DNA of 64,000 nucleotides, taken from assembly GCA_028671895.1 (NCBI GenBank), contig CM053795.1:9321501-9385500 (forward strand), written 5' to 3'. Of this stretch, positions 37,080 to 50,123 are shown piece after piece; position 1 is the stretch's first letter, and every line of letters starts with the position of its first letter. Position numbers and translations under genes: made by a program. Source of the DNA: Oenanthe sinensis. Its lineage: Eukaryota > Streptophyta > Magnoliopsida > Apiales > Apiaceae. The notes under the pieces are model-generated. The model was not told the origin of the DNA. It searched no databases and saw only the letters and a program-made list of their open reading frames with translations.

Positions 37080-38253
37080 TAGTCAAGGCTTGATATGGGG
37101 GAGACATGTATAATTGTATGTATTTTTGTTTTATCTTTCTTCACCTTTTTGTTAACAGGATTTATAATTATCGTACAGTTTCTCCTTGTTCATTATCGCG
37201 GAAGATTGGTAAGCTTCTGATTCTACTCTTTTACATTGAGGACAATGTAGATTTTGATATGGGGGGAGTTAGCTTGTTACTTTAGTCCTGTTATTTCTTT
37301 TTCAAAAAAAAAATTGAAAAGATAAAATACCAAAAAAATTAGGTAGTTTAGGAAGTTTAGTTAATTTGTCTACTTTTGAACTTAGATATTAGTTGGTGCT
37401 AATTGTTTTCAAAATTATATATATAATGCCTCTAGACGATTTGAATATTGATCGCAAACTTGTGACATACTTAGATTTTGCCTAGAATTCCAAGACGGCA
37501 CATTATTCACAAGGTTTTTGTTGGGAAGATGGGTAAGATAATTTTCGATACCTGAGAGAGAGCTCAAATGTTAGAACAATGTCGAATCAAGCCTTTAGCT
37601 TCAAAAAAAAAGAGAAATAATCTTTGTGCAAAATATATATATATGATGAGCACAAAAAAAAATTGACTAGTCTTGTTTGGTGGCCTTTGTTACTCGAGTT
37701 ATTAAGTCCTTAGGGGTGTCTCAACATCTAATGCCCTAAGATCAACTAGTTTAGGAGTCATTGACCCAAAACTTGCTACATGAGTAACCTAGAAAGCCTA
37801 AGAAAACAGACATTGCACAGTCAAAAAAAAAAGTAGTAGAAAAAAAAGCAAGGCAAAATTGGCTAGAACATTGTTTTGATAAAGATAAAATGATTTATCC
37901 ACTTCTAAAACAACATTGATCGATTTCACAAACACTCCTTGGAACTCCTGACAACGTCTAAGTAGGGCAAGTAAGCGTTCATTAGGAGAAGGGTCTTAAC
38001 GGCAGATATTTTTCTAAAATTATTATGTTAGCACCAGTAAACAGTAAGAAAGAGAGTTGCAAATTGGCTAATGTAGTTTAAAGATTTTATGGGTATATCT
38101 TCTGTAAACCCTTAGGAGACAAAACTCCTCTTGTAGAGATCGTCTACGAGTTTAACGGGTTGGTACACCTAAAAGTACCCGTGATGCCTACGACAGTGAG
38201 TTTAGGTTATTTTTATTACTCGAGGACGAGCTTGGATTTGATATGGGGGAATT
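37080..38253 (+). other. 3' non-coding part of the truncated gypsy element
   Basis: This stretch has no long frame. It contains repeated purine-rich tracts (gatatgggggaga at about 37093, gatatggggggag at about 37256, gatatgggggaa at about 38240). The last, directly before the LTR, is the likely polypurine tract. Confidence 0.7.
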
Positions 38254-39271
38254 TGATAACTCATTTTATTATTATAATATTATTGTATAATTGTATATAT
38301 TTATTAAGTTTATTTTCTCTTTTTATGCTTGGTTTGTGTTTATTTTGATTGTACAGATATTAAGAAGATATTAAATATTTATCAATTAAAATGAGATATT
38401 TGCACTGATATCAAGAGATCACAGCATATCATGATGAATCAGCAAATCGTGATAAATCAAGCAAGAATCATTTATTCAGGGAAAGCTGAGCAAGCAAATA
38501 ACCACAAGGAATATTTTTATTAAATAAAAATATCTTTGTAATTAATTTTCCCTTGTAATTGTTTTAGTATAAATAGATAGGCTAGGCCTCTTGTAGAAAG
38601 AATCTTTTTGCATTGTATTGTTTTATTTCTCTAGCATAGTTGTTCTTTCTCCCATGTACTCAAAGTTTATTCAATAAAATCCAAGTTTCATCTTCAATTA
38701 CTGGTATGAGTTTCTTTACTTTTATCATGATTGTCTCAATAATGCTAGGCTAAAAGTCCCTTTCTAAAGGGCGGATGTAGTCGGGCTGAACAGACATGAA
38801 TCTCGTGGTGTATGTGCTTAATTGTGATGTATTTATCTTATTAGTTATCTCCAATATCATGTCTATGCGAGTAATTTCATGCGAGCCACACAAGTAGGGT
38901 TGGGAGTTCGTATAGTTAGGATCCATATGATTTTGAGAATTGATTTAATTGGTAAGATTTTACTAAGTAGTTTTTACCACTTTTAAATAATATTTGATTT
39001 GGAATCATTGGTTATCTTTATTCTGAATGCTTATGTGTTTAATTGTTTGTAAAGATTAATATTTAAATTACACCATGATTTTTATGTGTTAAGCCGATGA
39101 ACCCGTCCTTTAGATTGCTTGATTATTGATATTCTTAAGTACTAGTTTAATTTGTTTTATAGATTAAAAACTTGATTCGTGTTCTCTGTGGTTCGACTCG
39201 TACTTGCTTTTGTACTCACGTACACCCGTGCACTTGCGGTTTTTATTACTTAAAAGATTTATTTCTCAACA
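38254..39271 (+). repeat. 1018-bp LTR
   Basis: Starts TGATAACTC right after a purine tract and ends TTTCTCAACA. Internal promoter-like agtataaatagat lies at about 38569 and a polyadenylation-like caataaaat at about 38672. No partner LTR is in the window. Confidence 0.8.
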
Positions 39272-39491
39272 CATATATATTATATATGTGCTTTTTGTTA
39301 AATGGCCCATGCTAAAGCTTTCAAGGGTATAAGGCTAATTAGAATATAATTGAACAGTCTGACACAAATGAATAACAAAAAGTGAAGCAATCACTAAGAT
39401 GTAATGTAATAGCCAATTTACATACAGATATATAAATTTTCTAAAACAGATAAGAAAAATGTATGAGATGATTGCTAATTTGCTATGTTAC

Positions 39492-42400
39492 CTGTACTTG
39501 AACTAGGTTTTGTTGGCCTCATTGATGCTTGTTCCCTCAATAGTTGTACGAGTTCAGAAGTCGTAGAAGACCTCTGATCCACTATCCTTGTGTCATAATT
39601 TATTCTGGGAGGATTCTCCATAATTCTACTTCCCTGTAGGTTCTTGACAGCTATAACAAAGAACAAAGCTTAGGATATAGTCAGATGAACGGTAAATTCA
39701 TATGGAACTATGGAAGAATGTGACTAATGTAAACTTCTGCCAAACAAATTTGCAACAAAATCTTGCACAGTTTTATTGATTGAAAATTGAAGGGGAGAAT
39801 ATTTATATAGCTCCACCATTTCATTCAAGGTGCCACTTTGAGAGTTCTTTATGGTGATAAATTTGTTATGCTACTTTAGTAACGGACAGGGGCGGTAAAA
39901 GACACCCCCTCCCCCAAAAATAATAATATTTGAGAAACCTCACTTCAGAGGGAAACCAGTGATACAAACAGAAGAACAAAAGGACATGCCAATTGCCATA
40001 ACAAGGAGTTAACAAGTAACAATCATGTGAGACTCACATGGGGTTCCTTTTTGCTTTTCTTTAGATTCTTTAGTGGGGGGAGTTCGAAGGTGTTTTATCT
40101 GCTGAGCTTTTGGAGTCGGTTTGGCAAGAGAAACTTTAACCCTGACCTGATTTTTTTTTGCCAAAAAAGATCTTAGAAAACTATAGAAACTGCGTCTGAC
40201 TTTAAATCTGTGCTAAATAATGCATAACCTTTGAACCCTCGTCATTAGTTTGTTCATGACTGAATGCTTCAACACATGCAAGAGCAGCATCACGGGTTGT
40301 ATAGTTAATAAACGCGAAGTCTTTTCTTCGAGAGGATGGCATATCTCTGGCAAGAGCAACATTTTCAATATCACCAAATCTTTTAAAAAAGTTTTTTACT
40401 TGTTCTTCATCCCACGAGGAAGGCAAGTATTCAGCATAAACGGACTTCACCTATACGTGGCAGTAACAAGGTAAGTGGATTTTCAAACATAAAGTTACTA
40501 TAGGAAACTGGACATGATAGGCACAAACAGAAAATAGTTAATTGCATATATGTTTATGCATCATATACAGGAATATATTTATATCTATAATAAAAATATT
40601 ATATTCATAGATATACAGAGAGAGGGGGGGAGGGGAGGCATATGTGAGTAGAGAGGGAGAGTCGCAGTCGATCATATTACAAAAGATATTAACATAAATC
40701 ATTCTAACAGCTATAAGTAGTTACCAATGTAGGCAAACATGAGTATACTTACCTTAACTCGCTTTCATCCGGCTCAATTAGGGGCTCAGCCCATGCAACT
40801 TTTATATGCAGATGCTCCCCAAAGACGCCCTTCTTTTGGAGCTTCTTGTAAGCATTTTGAGCATCTTTATTTGACTCGAGTTCAAGAAATGCAAACCCAC
40901 GGTTAAGTGCAATGTTGTTTGGATCTGATATGACTGTAACATGATCTATTTTCTCAATACCAATCCCATGCAACAGTTGAGTTACCTGCGAAAACATAAC
41001 TATTTATTTAGATATGTTGTAGAATGTGAAAGAAAAACTTTAGCTAGGTCTTTAGATCGAACTGATAGCTTACATCATCACTTTTCCATCTCTTGTTGAT
41101 ATTACCAAGAAATAAAGTGTCATTACCCTCAACAGGTGACGTTCCACATAGCCTTCCACAAATCTGATATTTAATATAGCAACAAAAGACAATAAGCAGT
41201 CGACCATAGCAACTCATAACTTCTATCCCACACACATAATTCACTGATATGCAAACATAATAGAGATTACTTAAAGCAATAATAATGATATAAAATTAAA
41301 AAATTGGAACCTCAACTTTGCGGTATTTTATTAAAGCCTTTTTGGCATCAGCTGCAAGAGTGTAGCGCACAAATGCAAATGCTTTGTCCTTGGTTTTACT
41401 ACTGTTTACCAGTGTCACGCCTTTAATCTCTCCTAATACTTCAAATATCTTTCTAATATCTTCCTCCCTTGTATCCTTGTCCAATCCACCAACAAATATC
41501 TCAGTTTTCCGCCTCCTGCACCGCTCTAATGCTCCCATTTCCCCACTCCATATGGAATCCCCTAATAATGTCTCTGCCTTCGTTCCACCAAATTCACTGC
41601 ATTTCTCCTTATTGTTCGCTCCCTCTTCTTGCTTGCCATCCTCACTTTCAAATTCCTGAGTATTTTGAACCCCCACCTCTTGCTTGCAATCTCTAGTTTC
41701 TAACTTCAAATTGCTTTCAGCACCCTCCTGCTTGCAATCCCCAGTTTCTGAATCCAAATTGTTTTCAACTATACTGTCATGATTACTAGCCGCATTATTA
41801 TAATCTAAACCTGAAACTTTAGATATATCATCAGTTAATGAGCCATCCACAAAACTTTTGGTCTCCTTCTGCATAATTACAGCATCAGGACTATGATCAT
41901 CAGACCTTGTCAATTTTTCAACATCAACACAATGCTTAACAACTTCAAAAGCCTCCAACTCCTTCTGTTTCACACCAACAACACTACACTTCTCAGCTTC
42001 CAACCATACAATACACGTCGGACTAGACTCACAATTTTCACTTTCCATTCCAACATTATTAGTATGATCACCAATTTCAACATCCACAGACTCAACAGTC
42101 GGGTTTTCAACATTCACATCAACACAATCATCACTCCTCGCAATTTTAACATCACCAACTACATTAACATCATTCGCCGAATCTTGATTCAAAACCTCAC
42201 TCTCCTGACGAATAATCTTTCTGAGTACTTTCCTCTTGACAATCTTAGTCTTCTTCTTTTTCACCACATTTTTCGTCTCCGAACCCGCAACACTTTTCCC
42301 ATCTCCCCCACCATCATTCACCACTTCATCCACAATTAGGGTTTCTTGTTTGGACTCGACTGGAGTTTCACTAAAATCTTGAACATTACTCTGAATATGA

Positions 42401-42645
42401 CTCCCATTAATTAGGGTTTGGTTTAACTCAACAACTGGGGTTGTAATTTCTTCAGGAAGGGGTAAATTGGGGGTTGATAGTGACGGGGTTTCAAGATTAG
42501 GGGGAATTATAATAGAGGCGGGTGATTCTTGAAATGGGTATTGGGTTTCTTGAGGATCCGGAACCGAAAATTTTGACTTGCGGGTGGGTCGCCTAGTTAG
42601 TGGAACATGAGATAAGTTGTTTCTGCGATATTTCTTGGGAGGCAT
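39492..42645 (-). CDS. Three-RRM hnRNP-like RNA-binding protein, C-terminus missing
   Basis: Six exons are visible: 41311-42645, 41074-41163, 40753-40985, 40229-40450, 40038-40146, 39492-39650. The N-terminal ~380 residues are low-complexity, with basic KKKKTKIVKRKV and acidic parts. Three RRMs follow: RRM1 (IFVGGL ... KAFAFVRY), RRM2 (LFLGNI ... RGFAFLEL) and RRM3 (VYAEYL ... KDFAFINY), then a short linker. This is the hnRNP Q/R-like plant group that binds RNA in the nucleus. Two oddities. Exon 3 ends two bases into a codon, but exon 4, read from its acceptor, needs a third arrangement, so a one-base indel near 40450 is likely. The last exon seen ends mid-codon (phase 1) and the next acceptor is not found before the LTR at 39271, so the usual C-terminal region is absent. 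Confidence 0.85.
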
Positions 42646-45600
42646 GCTATTAGTTTTGTGCTTGCTCTGTAATGGAGTACCATACTATGATAATATGATC
42701 CCCTAACAATTCAATTCTTTTTGTGCTGTATAATTGTATCTATCGTATATCTATATTTTCAGTTTTCACAGACCGTCACGCTTGTCGACTTGTCGTCTTT
42801 TCGAGCGTTAAAAAACGACAATTCAGATTTTAAAATTATTATTTATAATCCATTCATTTTTATTTATCTAATTTGATTCAAGATTTCATGCAAATTGATA
42901 GATTATAGAGCCTTTAGCAGAATCTCTCGTACTGGAAAAGATTTTCAAATATAAAAAATATATATGAAAATTCAACATAATTCATGGATATTTAAAATCC
43001 ATCGGTATTAATAAGTTTTTGAATACCCTTATATTTTAATTGATTAATAATAATTTATATTAACTTATAACCCGTGAAAGCACGTGCGGGATTAATAAAT
43101 TATATATTAATTATTTTATATGATTTAAATATAAAATTTAAATTTTTTATTATATCGGCTATAATAATATAATATATAATAAAAATTATTTATAGATAAA
43201 ATAATAATATTATTTTAATATTCATGAGATTTAATTAATAAGTTTTGAGTAATATTCATGAGATTTAATTAATAAGTTATATTTTCAAGTAGAAGTGAAG
43301 TGAAATATGTTATTAGATTGTTGTACAAAAAATGACTCACCGATGATAGAGTTATATGTAAAATATATATGTTTTAAAATTAAATTATAATTATATTATA
43401 ATTGCATAAAAAAATTCGTATAAAAAGAAAACTTACAAATGATAAAAAGAGTTATATAAAAAGATGACTTACTGGACGGACGACCAACTGACCAAACTTT
43501 TTATTTTTCTTTAAATTTAATTAGAAGATTTTTACTAATAAAAAGAGTTGCAAATATATTAGAAATATTTTAATTAAAATTTAAATAAAAGAGTATATTT
43601 TAATGCAGGTAAAATATAATATAATTTTAATATTCAAAAAATTTAATTATAAAATTATAATTTTAAATAAATTAAAGTGTTTGAACGATGAGGAAAATTG
43701 AAATATGTTAGTAGACTGTGAGTACAACTATATATTCTAATTAAAATAGAAGTTTGTTTAGAATAATATAATATAAAAGTATAGATAATATAGATATAAT
43801 ATAGTGATAAAATTTAATTAATGTTAATAAAATAATAATATTATTTTAATATTCATAGAATATAATTTAAATATAATATAATATTATTCTATCCGTGATG
43901 AGTTGTATAAAAGGAGAACTATGCGGGATTAGAGTTCTATATAGGATAGGATGAGTGTTGATATCGGTCTTCTAATTTGAACATACATATATTGATGAGA
44001 ACTGATTTTTCATATAATTAAATATATTCCAAAGTATTTAGTACTCCCTCCGTCCCAATTTAATTATCTTGTTTGACTTTTTGCGGTCAAATTGACTAAA
44101 TTTTAATTGAATTTCGTTATCTTCATTTTGTATGAACTCACTGTAGATTTTGATTGAATTTCGCATGTATTGGTTGTTAATTTCGATTGAAGTGTATATT
44201 ATGTTAAATTCTTATGATTTTGTTGTATACTGGTATATTATATTGTATACAACAAAATCAATAATGATTGTATACAAAATAGTCATGGAAATTGGATAGT
44301 AATATAATTATATTGTATATTGTATACTGTACAATATATCAGTAATAATCATGGAAAATGGAAGTCGGTTATAACTTATAATCACGTAGACGAGAGAGAG
44401 GGCTTTAATTATTTGTAGGCGATATACACGTAATTCTTTTGGAATATAACAAATTGGACGTGGGTAGGTGGGGGATGGACGTTTGTTAATGTACGTCAAA
44501 TTGACCAAAAAAGAAAGAAAAGAATGAAAAGGCCATATCCCCCCACCCCAAATCCCTATTTTCTCTTCTCATCAACTAGCTACAACAACTCTTTGCCGGT
44601 TCTTCTAAGTTCTATCTATTCCAATATGTACATGCTATATTATATCGACAAACAGAAATACGAGTACATATGTATAGACCTATTACTGGTAAAACTACTC
44701 TTTTATATCAAAGTTTACATTTTATCAATTTTAACTGATTTTATAATATACTGTATTTTTTTAACTAATTCACATTTCCATTACTATGTTTATATATCTG
44801 TTTTTTTTTGTTAATGTGTAGTAATGCATATATTAAAGAACAATATCAAAACTAGGTGACTTCCGGATCTACATGCAATCTAACAAAAAAATTACACATC
44901 AAATCGTAAATGGTAAGTCGGATCAAGTAAAGCTAGACAAGGTGAGTCAAATTAGCTGCTTAAGCTCATAGATCCTATAAAGCAAGCTAAATTTAACATG
45001 AGTCAAATTAGCTGCTTAAACTCATAGACTAAAGCAACCTAAAGCTAACAACCTACTTGAGAATTGAGATGGACGTTTAAAGTAGGGCCGACAATTTTAG
45101 ATTAAGGACTGATTGATATATTAGATCGAAATTTGATTCAAAATTTTAATGCATCAAAATATTCAACAATCTAAATTCAAATTCAAATAATAATAATTTA
45201 TTAATAAAAAATAAATAGAGAAATAGCATTTAATCATATAAATTAATTTAAAAAATAAATGATGCCACATATTATAAAATTTAGGTATTTTTTATAACAA
45301 ATTTAATTTTGAATTATATATATAATTTTGAATAATTTCAAATTAGTATCGAGTTTTTGAAATTCGACCCAAACTTAAAAAATTCGAACTCAAACTCATA
45401 CTTTTCGGATTCAAATTCGGATTATCACGTCTGATTTTGCTCACATTTGCAAGATGAGTGGACAAAGTGCTAAATTGCGCAGTACCACGTGACCAGCAAA
45501 GAATACATACCGATTCAGCGGTATCCCATCGACCAAATTAAAAGAAACAAGGTGACTGCTTGGGCCTAAACAGGCTGCCAATTAGTCTTTACGGAGCTAA

Positions 45601-46011
45601 TTAATTATTCATATGCTTTCAAATTTGAGGAGGAAATATAAGGTTTAGCGCATCACTTGTCAAATGTGAAAATGTTGTATTAATGAGACTACTTAGTTTT
45701 GTTGTTTCGTACGTCATCCATCCGCTATATACACGCCAATATATTCGTGGAAGTATACCGGAAACAACTAATCTTATATACCCCTCTTCCATTCCAAAAC
45801 AAGTGTGTTTTAATTTTTTATACATATTTTAAGGTTTTTAAAAAAATTTCTTCTACAATTCTTTTTTCAATTTTTTTCTTGAAATTTATAAAATATATTT
45901 TTATTCAAAAAAAAGAAAATTTGAAAAATGAGTTGTCTAAGTAAACTTTTTTTACATCTTAAAATATGTGTAAAAAATCAAAGTAACACTTACTTCGAAT
46001 GGAAGTAGTAT
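42646..46011. other. RRM gene upstream region and AT-rich spacer
   Basis: Just right of 42645 should lie the RRM gene promoter. A Stowaway-like left end (TACTCCCTCCGTCCCA, about 44041) lacks a visible partner and is probably a truncated MITE. A hairpin cccgtgaaagcacgtgcggg at 43071-43090 hints at a Helitron end on the minus strand. No gene was recognised. Confidence 0.5.
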
Positions 46012-48846
46012 ATGTTTGTAGGTGCTATCATCCTTTTTGTGGACACACATATATATTTACAAACGTACACACATTCTAATTATACATTGACGTATTCAAA
46101 AGCTCAAAACTATGCATTACAGTATAGATTTAAGGTTCGTAGCACCAGTACTGAACAACATTCTTATCTACCTCATGAAGTACTCCTCTATTACTGAGGA
46201 CCAAGCCAACCAAATGATAAAATATAAATGAAAAAGAGGAAGAAGAATAAAATATAAATTAGGAATTTTAAAACTCAGAAACTACTTGAAAATACTAACA
46301 AGTCCGGATAGTAAACTTATCTCAAAACTGATACTATCACTTAGGAGCATAACCTAATAATACAAACATAACAAATAATTATTCAAAGTTACCCCTTTAG
46401 AACTTCACTGGTTGTGCATATTGGAACCAAACATACTATACTAGCATATTAATGTATACAAAGTTTAGCACAAATGTCAGGAAACAGGGTCTTGCAGGGC
46501 TTCACAGAATTATCTAATGACCAAATAATAATATTTAGACATGTTTCCTACGCATATTTACAATCACAAAAATCCCAGCTCACTTGCCTAACCACTGCAT
46601 GCCCAGTAAAAGAATTAAGGTGCACGATTATAAGCATACATGAGCCATTCAACCCAATTAACTTGCTACAGATTACTAGCAACCATATCTATACTATATT
46701 ATTAAAGCCGAAAAATTAAAAGTTTTGATCGTCAGTATGGTACTGGGTGGACCATAAAAAAGATCTTGACCGTCCAATTTTAAGTGAACCATAGAAACAA
46801 TCTTAACCGTTGAATTTTAATAAAATATAATTTTAAAAGAATATAATCATACATACAATTCTAACACCAGTAGTCATCCTTTTATGCAAACTACTCATAA
46901 ACATTATAATTCTAAAAAATATAAACATTACTTTTATGTAAGAATATAATTTCGTTGATATGATAATATTATATTATATTTAAATTATATTCTATATTTT
47001 TTATTTTACGAATCCCACTTATCCTATAATTTTTATTTAATATATCATTAAAGTTTATCCTATAATTTTAATTTAATATATCATTAAAATTTATGATAAC
47101 ATTGAAAGTTTGGTAGTCGGTCGATATTTGGGCCGGATAATTGATTAATTATTGGGCCTAATTTTAAAATATTAATTTTCTAACTAAAATACAATCTCAT
47201 ATTAATCTTCTAACTAAAATATCTCACATTAATCTCCTAAGTAAAATACATCTATATACAAAACAAATAAAAATTATCCTATTAAAATATAAATACAAAT
47301 AAATTATATAAAAACATATACATATAATATTAAATAAAATTTAATTATTATTATACAAATAAATTCAAATCATTAAAAAATATTAAAATAAAAATATTAA
47401 AAAACTAAAAAAATTCATCCGTGCATCGCACGAGATATAAGATATAAGTTAGTATAATATAAGAGAATAATACAAAAATATTACACATATAAAATCATGA
47501 AGAAAGAAGAATCAATATATAATATATAAATTGGACCAAAGAGGAGTAAAAATAAATAATAATTTTTAGAAGAAAACAAATTAGCTTTAAACAAAATAGT
47601 AAATTTCCTGAAGAAAGAAAGCATCCACATGTCAACTAGATTATACTCATCAATTTTTTTACTATTCAGTGAAAAGGAAAATTAATAAACCAAGATGCTT
47701 ACCTCTGTTAAGAGCAAAATCTTGGCATATGCATGCATGTATGGACACGATTTATATAAAGGTTTGACCATAACTTCATGTACATGAGTGCTTATATATA
47801 TGAAAATGAACTTGAAGTATAAAAGAACCAGACTAGATCCTGAAAATGATAAGTGATATGTGTAGCATCATTCACCATAGCAAGTCTAAACACATATATA
47901 AGTAACATATAACATGTACTTAATTAATCACAACAAGGGTTCAAATAGCATTCGAAACAGAAATTTGTGCAAATAAGATATCATACTAATGCACATAAAA
48001 CAATCATAGTTGATGAATGGAAAAGAAAGGATACAAGATTATACTTGTTCAGCGTATACCTTCCTCTCACATTTCTCATAGTTTTATAATCATATAAAAA
48101 TCCTATAATCAATTTAATTAATGCAATAAAATTTAATGCCACTCATTGCTCTTATAAATTCTCCCTACAGTTATATGAAAATATTATGACCTTTCAGTAT
48201 TTCCATTTTTAATAAGATTCTAAATTCAAAATTTTCAAATAAATATTCTAACAATATTACTATTACAAGTTACATATATATATTCTCTCCCAAATATATT
48301 ACTAACCTATATATATAAACCAAATAAAAAATCTTGGGTATTATGTCTATAATTAGTGCTTGTTTAGTTGAATTTAGGAATTAATTTCCTATATGAAATA
48401 TCATTTCCTAGGTATTTAAAATTAATAGAAAGTGTAAAAAATTATTTGGTTACTTTAATAGGAATTTAAATAAATATGAAGTATAAATAACAACGAGGGG
48501 GTAAGTAAGCAACTTTCCATATTTTATGCGTATTCAATCTTGTTTAGAAGTTACATTTCCTTAATTTTAATTTTATGTAACCAATTAATTTAGTTAATAT
48601 ACACTTTTCATGAATTTCAAATACTTAGATATTGAATGATTAATCAAACAATCTCTTAGTTTCTTTGGAGGACTCGCCCGAATGATCGACACAACATTCC
48701 TCTTGTAAAATTTATATGCCAGAGGACCTATATCTTGTAATAAGTCGGAAGTACGTTAATAAAAGTACCGTAATATATATTTACGTAACACGTACAATGA
48801 CACTCTAAGTACGTGCCTAATCAGTTCACTAGATCATTACGATCGA
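46012..48846 (+). pseudogene. Membrane protein family member 3, broken
   Basis: The upstream 95 bp and the first 35 codons match member 1 (ATG 46112; MHYSIDLRFVAPVLNNILIY). Homology stops after caaatgata (about 46219), and a stop follows at 46229-46231, leaving 39 codons. The conserved downstream flank of member 1 (26405-26660) reappears at 48656-48846. The remaining coding part is absent, and about 2.4 kb of other DNA, including a Helitron, lies between. This is a gene remnant created by replacement or insertion plus deletion. Confidence 0.75.
46688..47452 (+). mobile_element. Non-autonomous Helitron, 765 bp
   Basis: It starts TCTATACTATATTATTAAAG directly after A. It ends with the hairpin-forming ccgtgcatcgcacg followed by TTAG and then T. 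Insertion between A and T without target duplication, a TC start and a hairpin close to the 3' end are Helitron hallmarks. The canonical CTAG end is mutated to TTAG. No Rep/helicase is encoded. Confidence 0.8.
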
Positions 48847-48971
48847 ATCAACCATATCTATGTCAGGTATAGCTTAGTGCATTCCATCCGAGCCCCCATC
48901 TCAATATTTTAATAAAATTATAGAGTTTAGTTAAAAGACCCTTTACATATTATTTAAAAATTATAGAGTCC

Positions 48972-49419
48972 CGTGCATATATATGATATATACACCTAAA
49001 TTTATAAATCAAAACGTGTCATATATCATATCATATTATTTAAAAAAAATTAAGAATATTTTTGGGACAACTAGCACGGCTCATATTAAAATAAAAAAGC
49101 ATAAGATGTGATCATTAACGTATCTATTTTGCATATCATGTAATACATATTATTGAAAATGTCTATGGCCAAGTGTTTAATCCATAGAATTCTAGATGGC
49201 CAGGTTAACGTGATATTTTTCATTAAAAAAGACATATATACCATACTTTTTAATTTACTATGACTAAAATACCATTTTCCCGGATAGTGGTCATTATTAC
49301 CCTTTCAATACCTAACTGCACAATTGTATCATATGGGCCAATGTACGCAGTAAACCAGATATAGAGCATATATCATACATACAAAGCATACACTTTGACA
49401 AAAATTAATTACCAAATTA
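48972..49419. repeat. Second copy of the 443-bp duplicated segment
   Basis: About 90% identical by eye to 30890-31332, in the same orientation. Here it lies to the right of the broken family member 3, whereas the other copy lies to the left of member 2. Confidence 0.9.
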
Positions 49420-50123
49420 TTATTTTTGGATCGTAAATTATTTAAATAACAGACCGGAGAACAGGGATAAATCTACAATTTGGTATATATCAAAAGAAAG
49501 ACATTTCAAAGAGAGAGATAGAGAGAAAGAAAGAAAAAAACAATGGTAATGTGCCCGAATTTGAACGTGCATGTCAGATGCCACCTAACATTGCAGATTT
49601 CAGACTTGCAAGTCAAGGTCTTCTTATTGCACCTCTACTACTAGAGTACTACTAGTCTGTCTGCGACTAATTTCCTCACACTTAGCTAGTTCTGTTATAT
49701 TTGACTTGCACTCAGTTACAGTAAACAAAACAAAAATAAAGAAGCGATACATCCAAAATTCCACGTTATGAACTATGTTTATGTTGAAATTATGGAGCAA
49801 AGTAGCATCAATGATGCCTTTAGTCTGTGGAGCATGTATTCTCGTAAACAGAGTAATGCAAGTCAAATTTGAACAACCATATTTCTTACTAATATTTACT
49901 TTCATTCCACAAATTCATTGTAGTGTAGGGTCCTAGTACGTACAGTAGCAGTACTACATATTGTGGCCACAGATTCATATTCCACTAATTCCAGTTCTAT
50001 ATATATATATATATATATTAGGGGCCCTAAGTTGCATACAGATAGCACATGATCACATTCCAGTGATCCAGAAAAATATATAAGATACATAAATTCACAC
50101 ACATTGGATAGCATGGACTGTAT
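49420..50123. other. Upstream region of the lipid-transfer-like gene
   Basis: No other gene is recognised. A GA-rich stretch lies at about 49508-49540 and an AT microsatellite at about 50001-50019. Confidence 0.45.

Larger units (their letters stand above)
35978..39271 (+). mobile_element. 5'-truncated gypsy element (Tat/Athila-like): protease region plus 3' LTR
   Basis: From the left junction the sequence reads as polyprotein (VAIAQVPSYAKFLKE), leading into an aspartic protease and then a 3' non-coding part with two purine-rich 'gatatggggg' tracts, and an LTR at 38254-39271. Reverse transcriptase, RNase H and integrase are missing, as are the 5' LTR and gag. The text style resembles Tat/Athila-group elements (inference). 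The LTR end abuts an intron of the RRM gene. Confidence 0.85.

Noticed and set aside
41893..42339. 148-codon plus-strand frame inside the RRM gene
   Set aside because: It is the antisense of exon 1 of the RRM gene and has no independent features.
43071..43090. Hairpin cccgtgaaagcacgtgcggg as a Helitron end
   Set aside because: Similar to a minus-strand Helitron terminus, but the required CTAG-type end and a partner 5' end were not found.
44041..44056. Stowaway MITE
   Set aside because: Only the left terminus is present; no matching right end was found, so no element is called.
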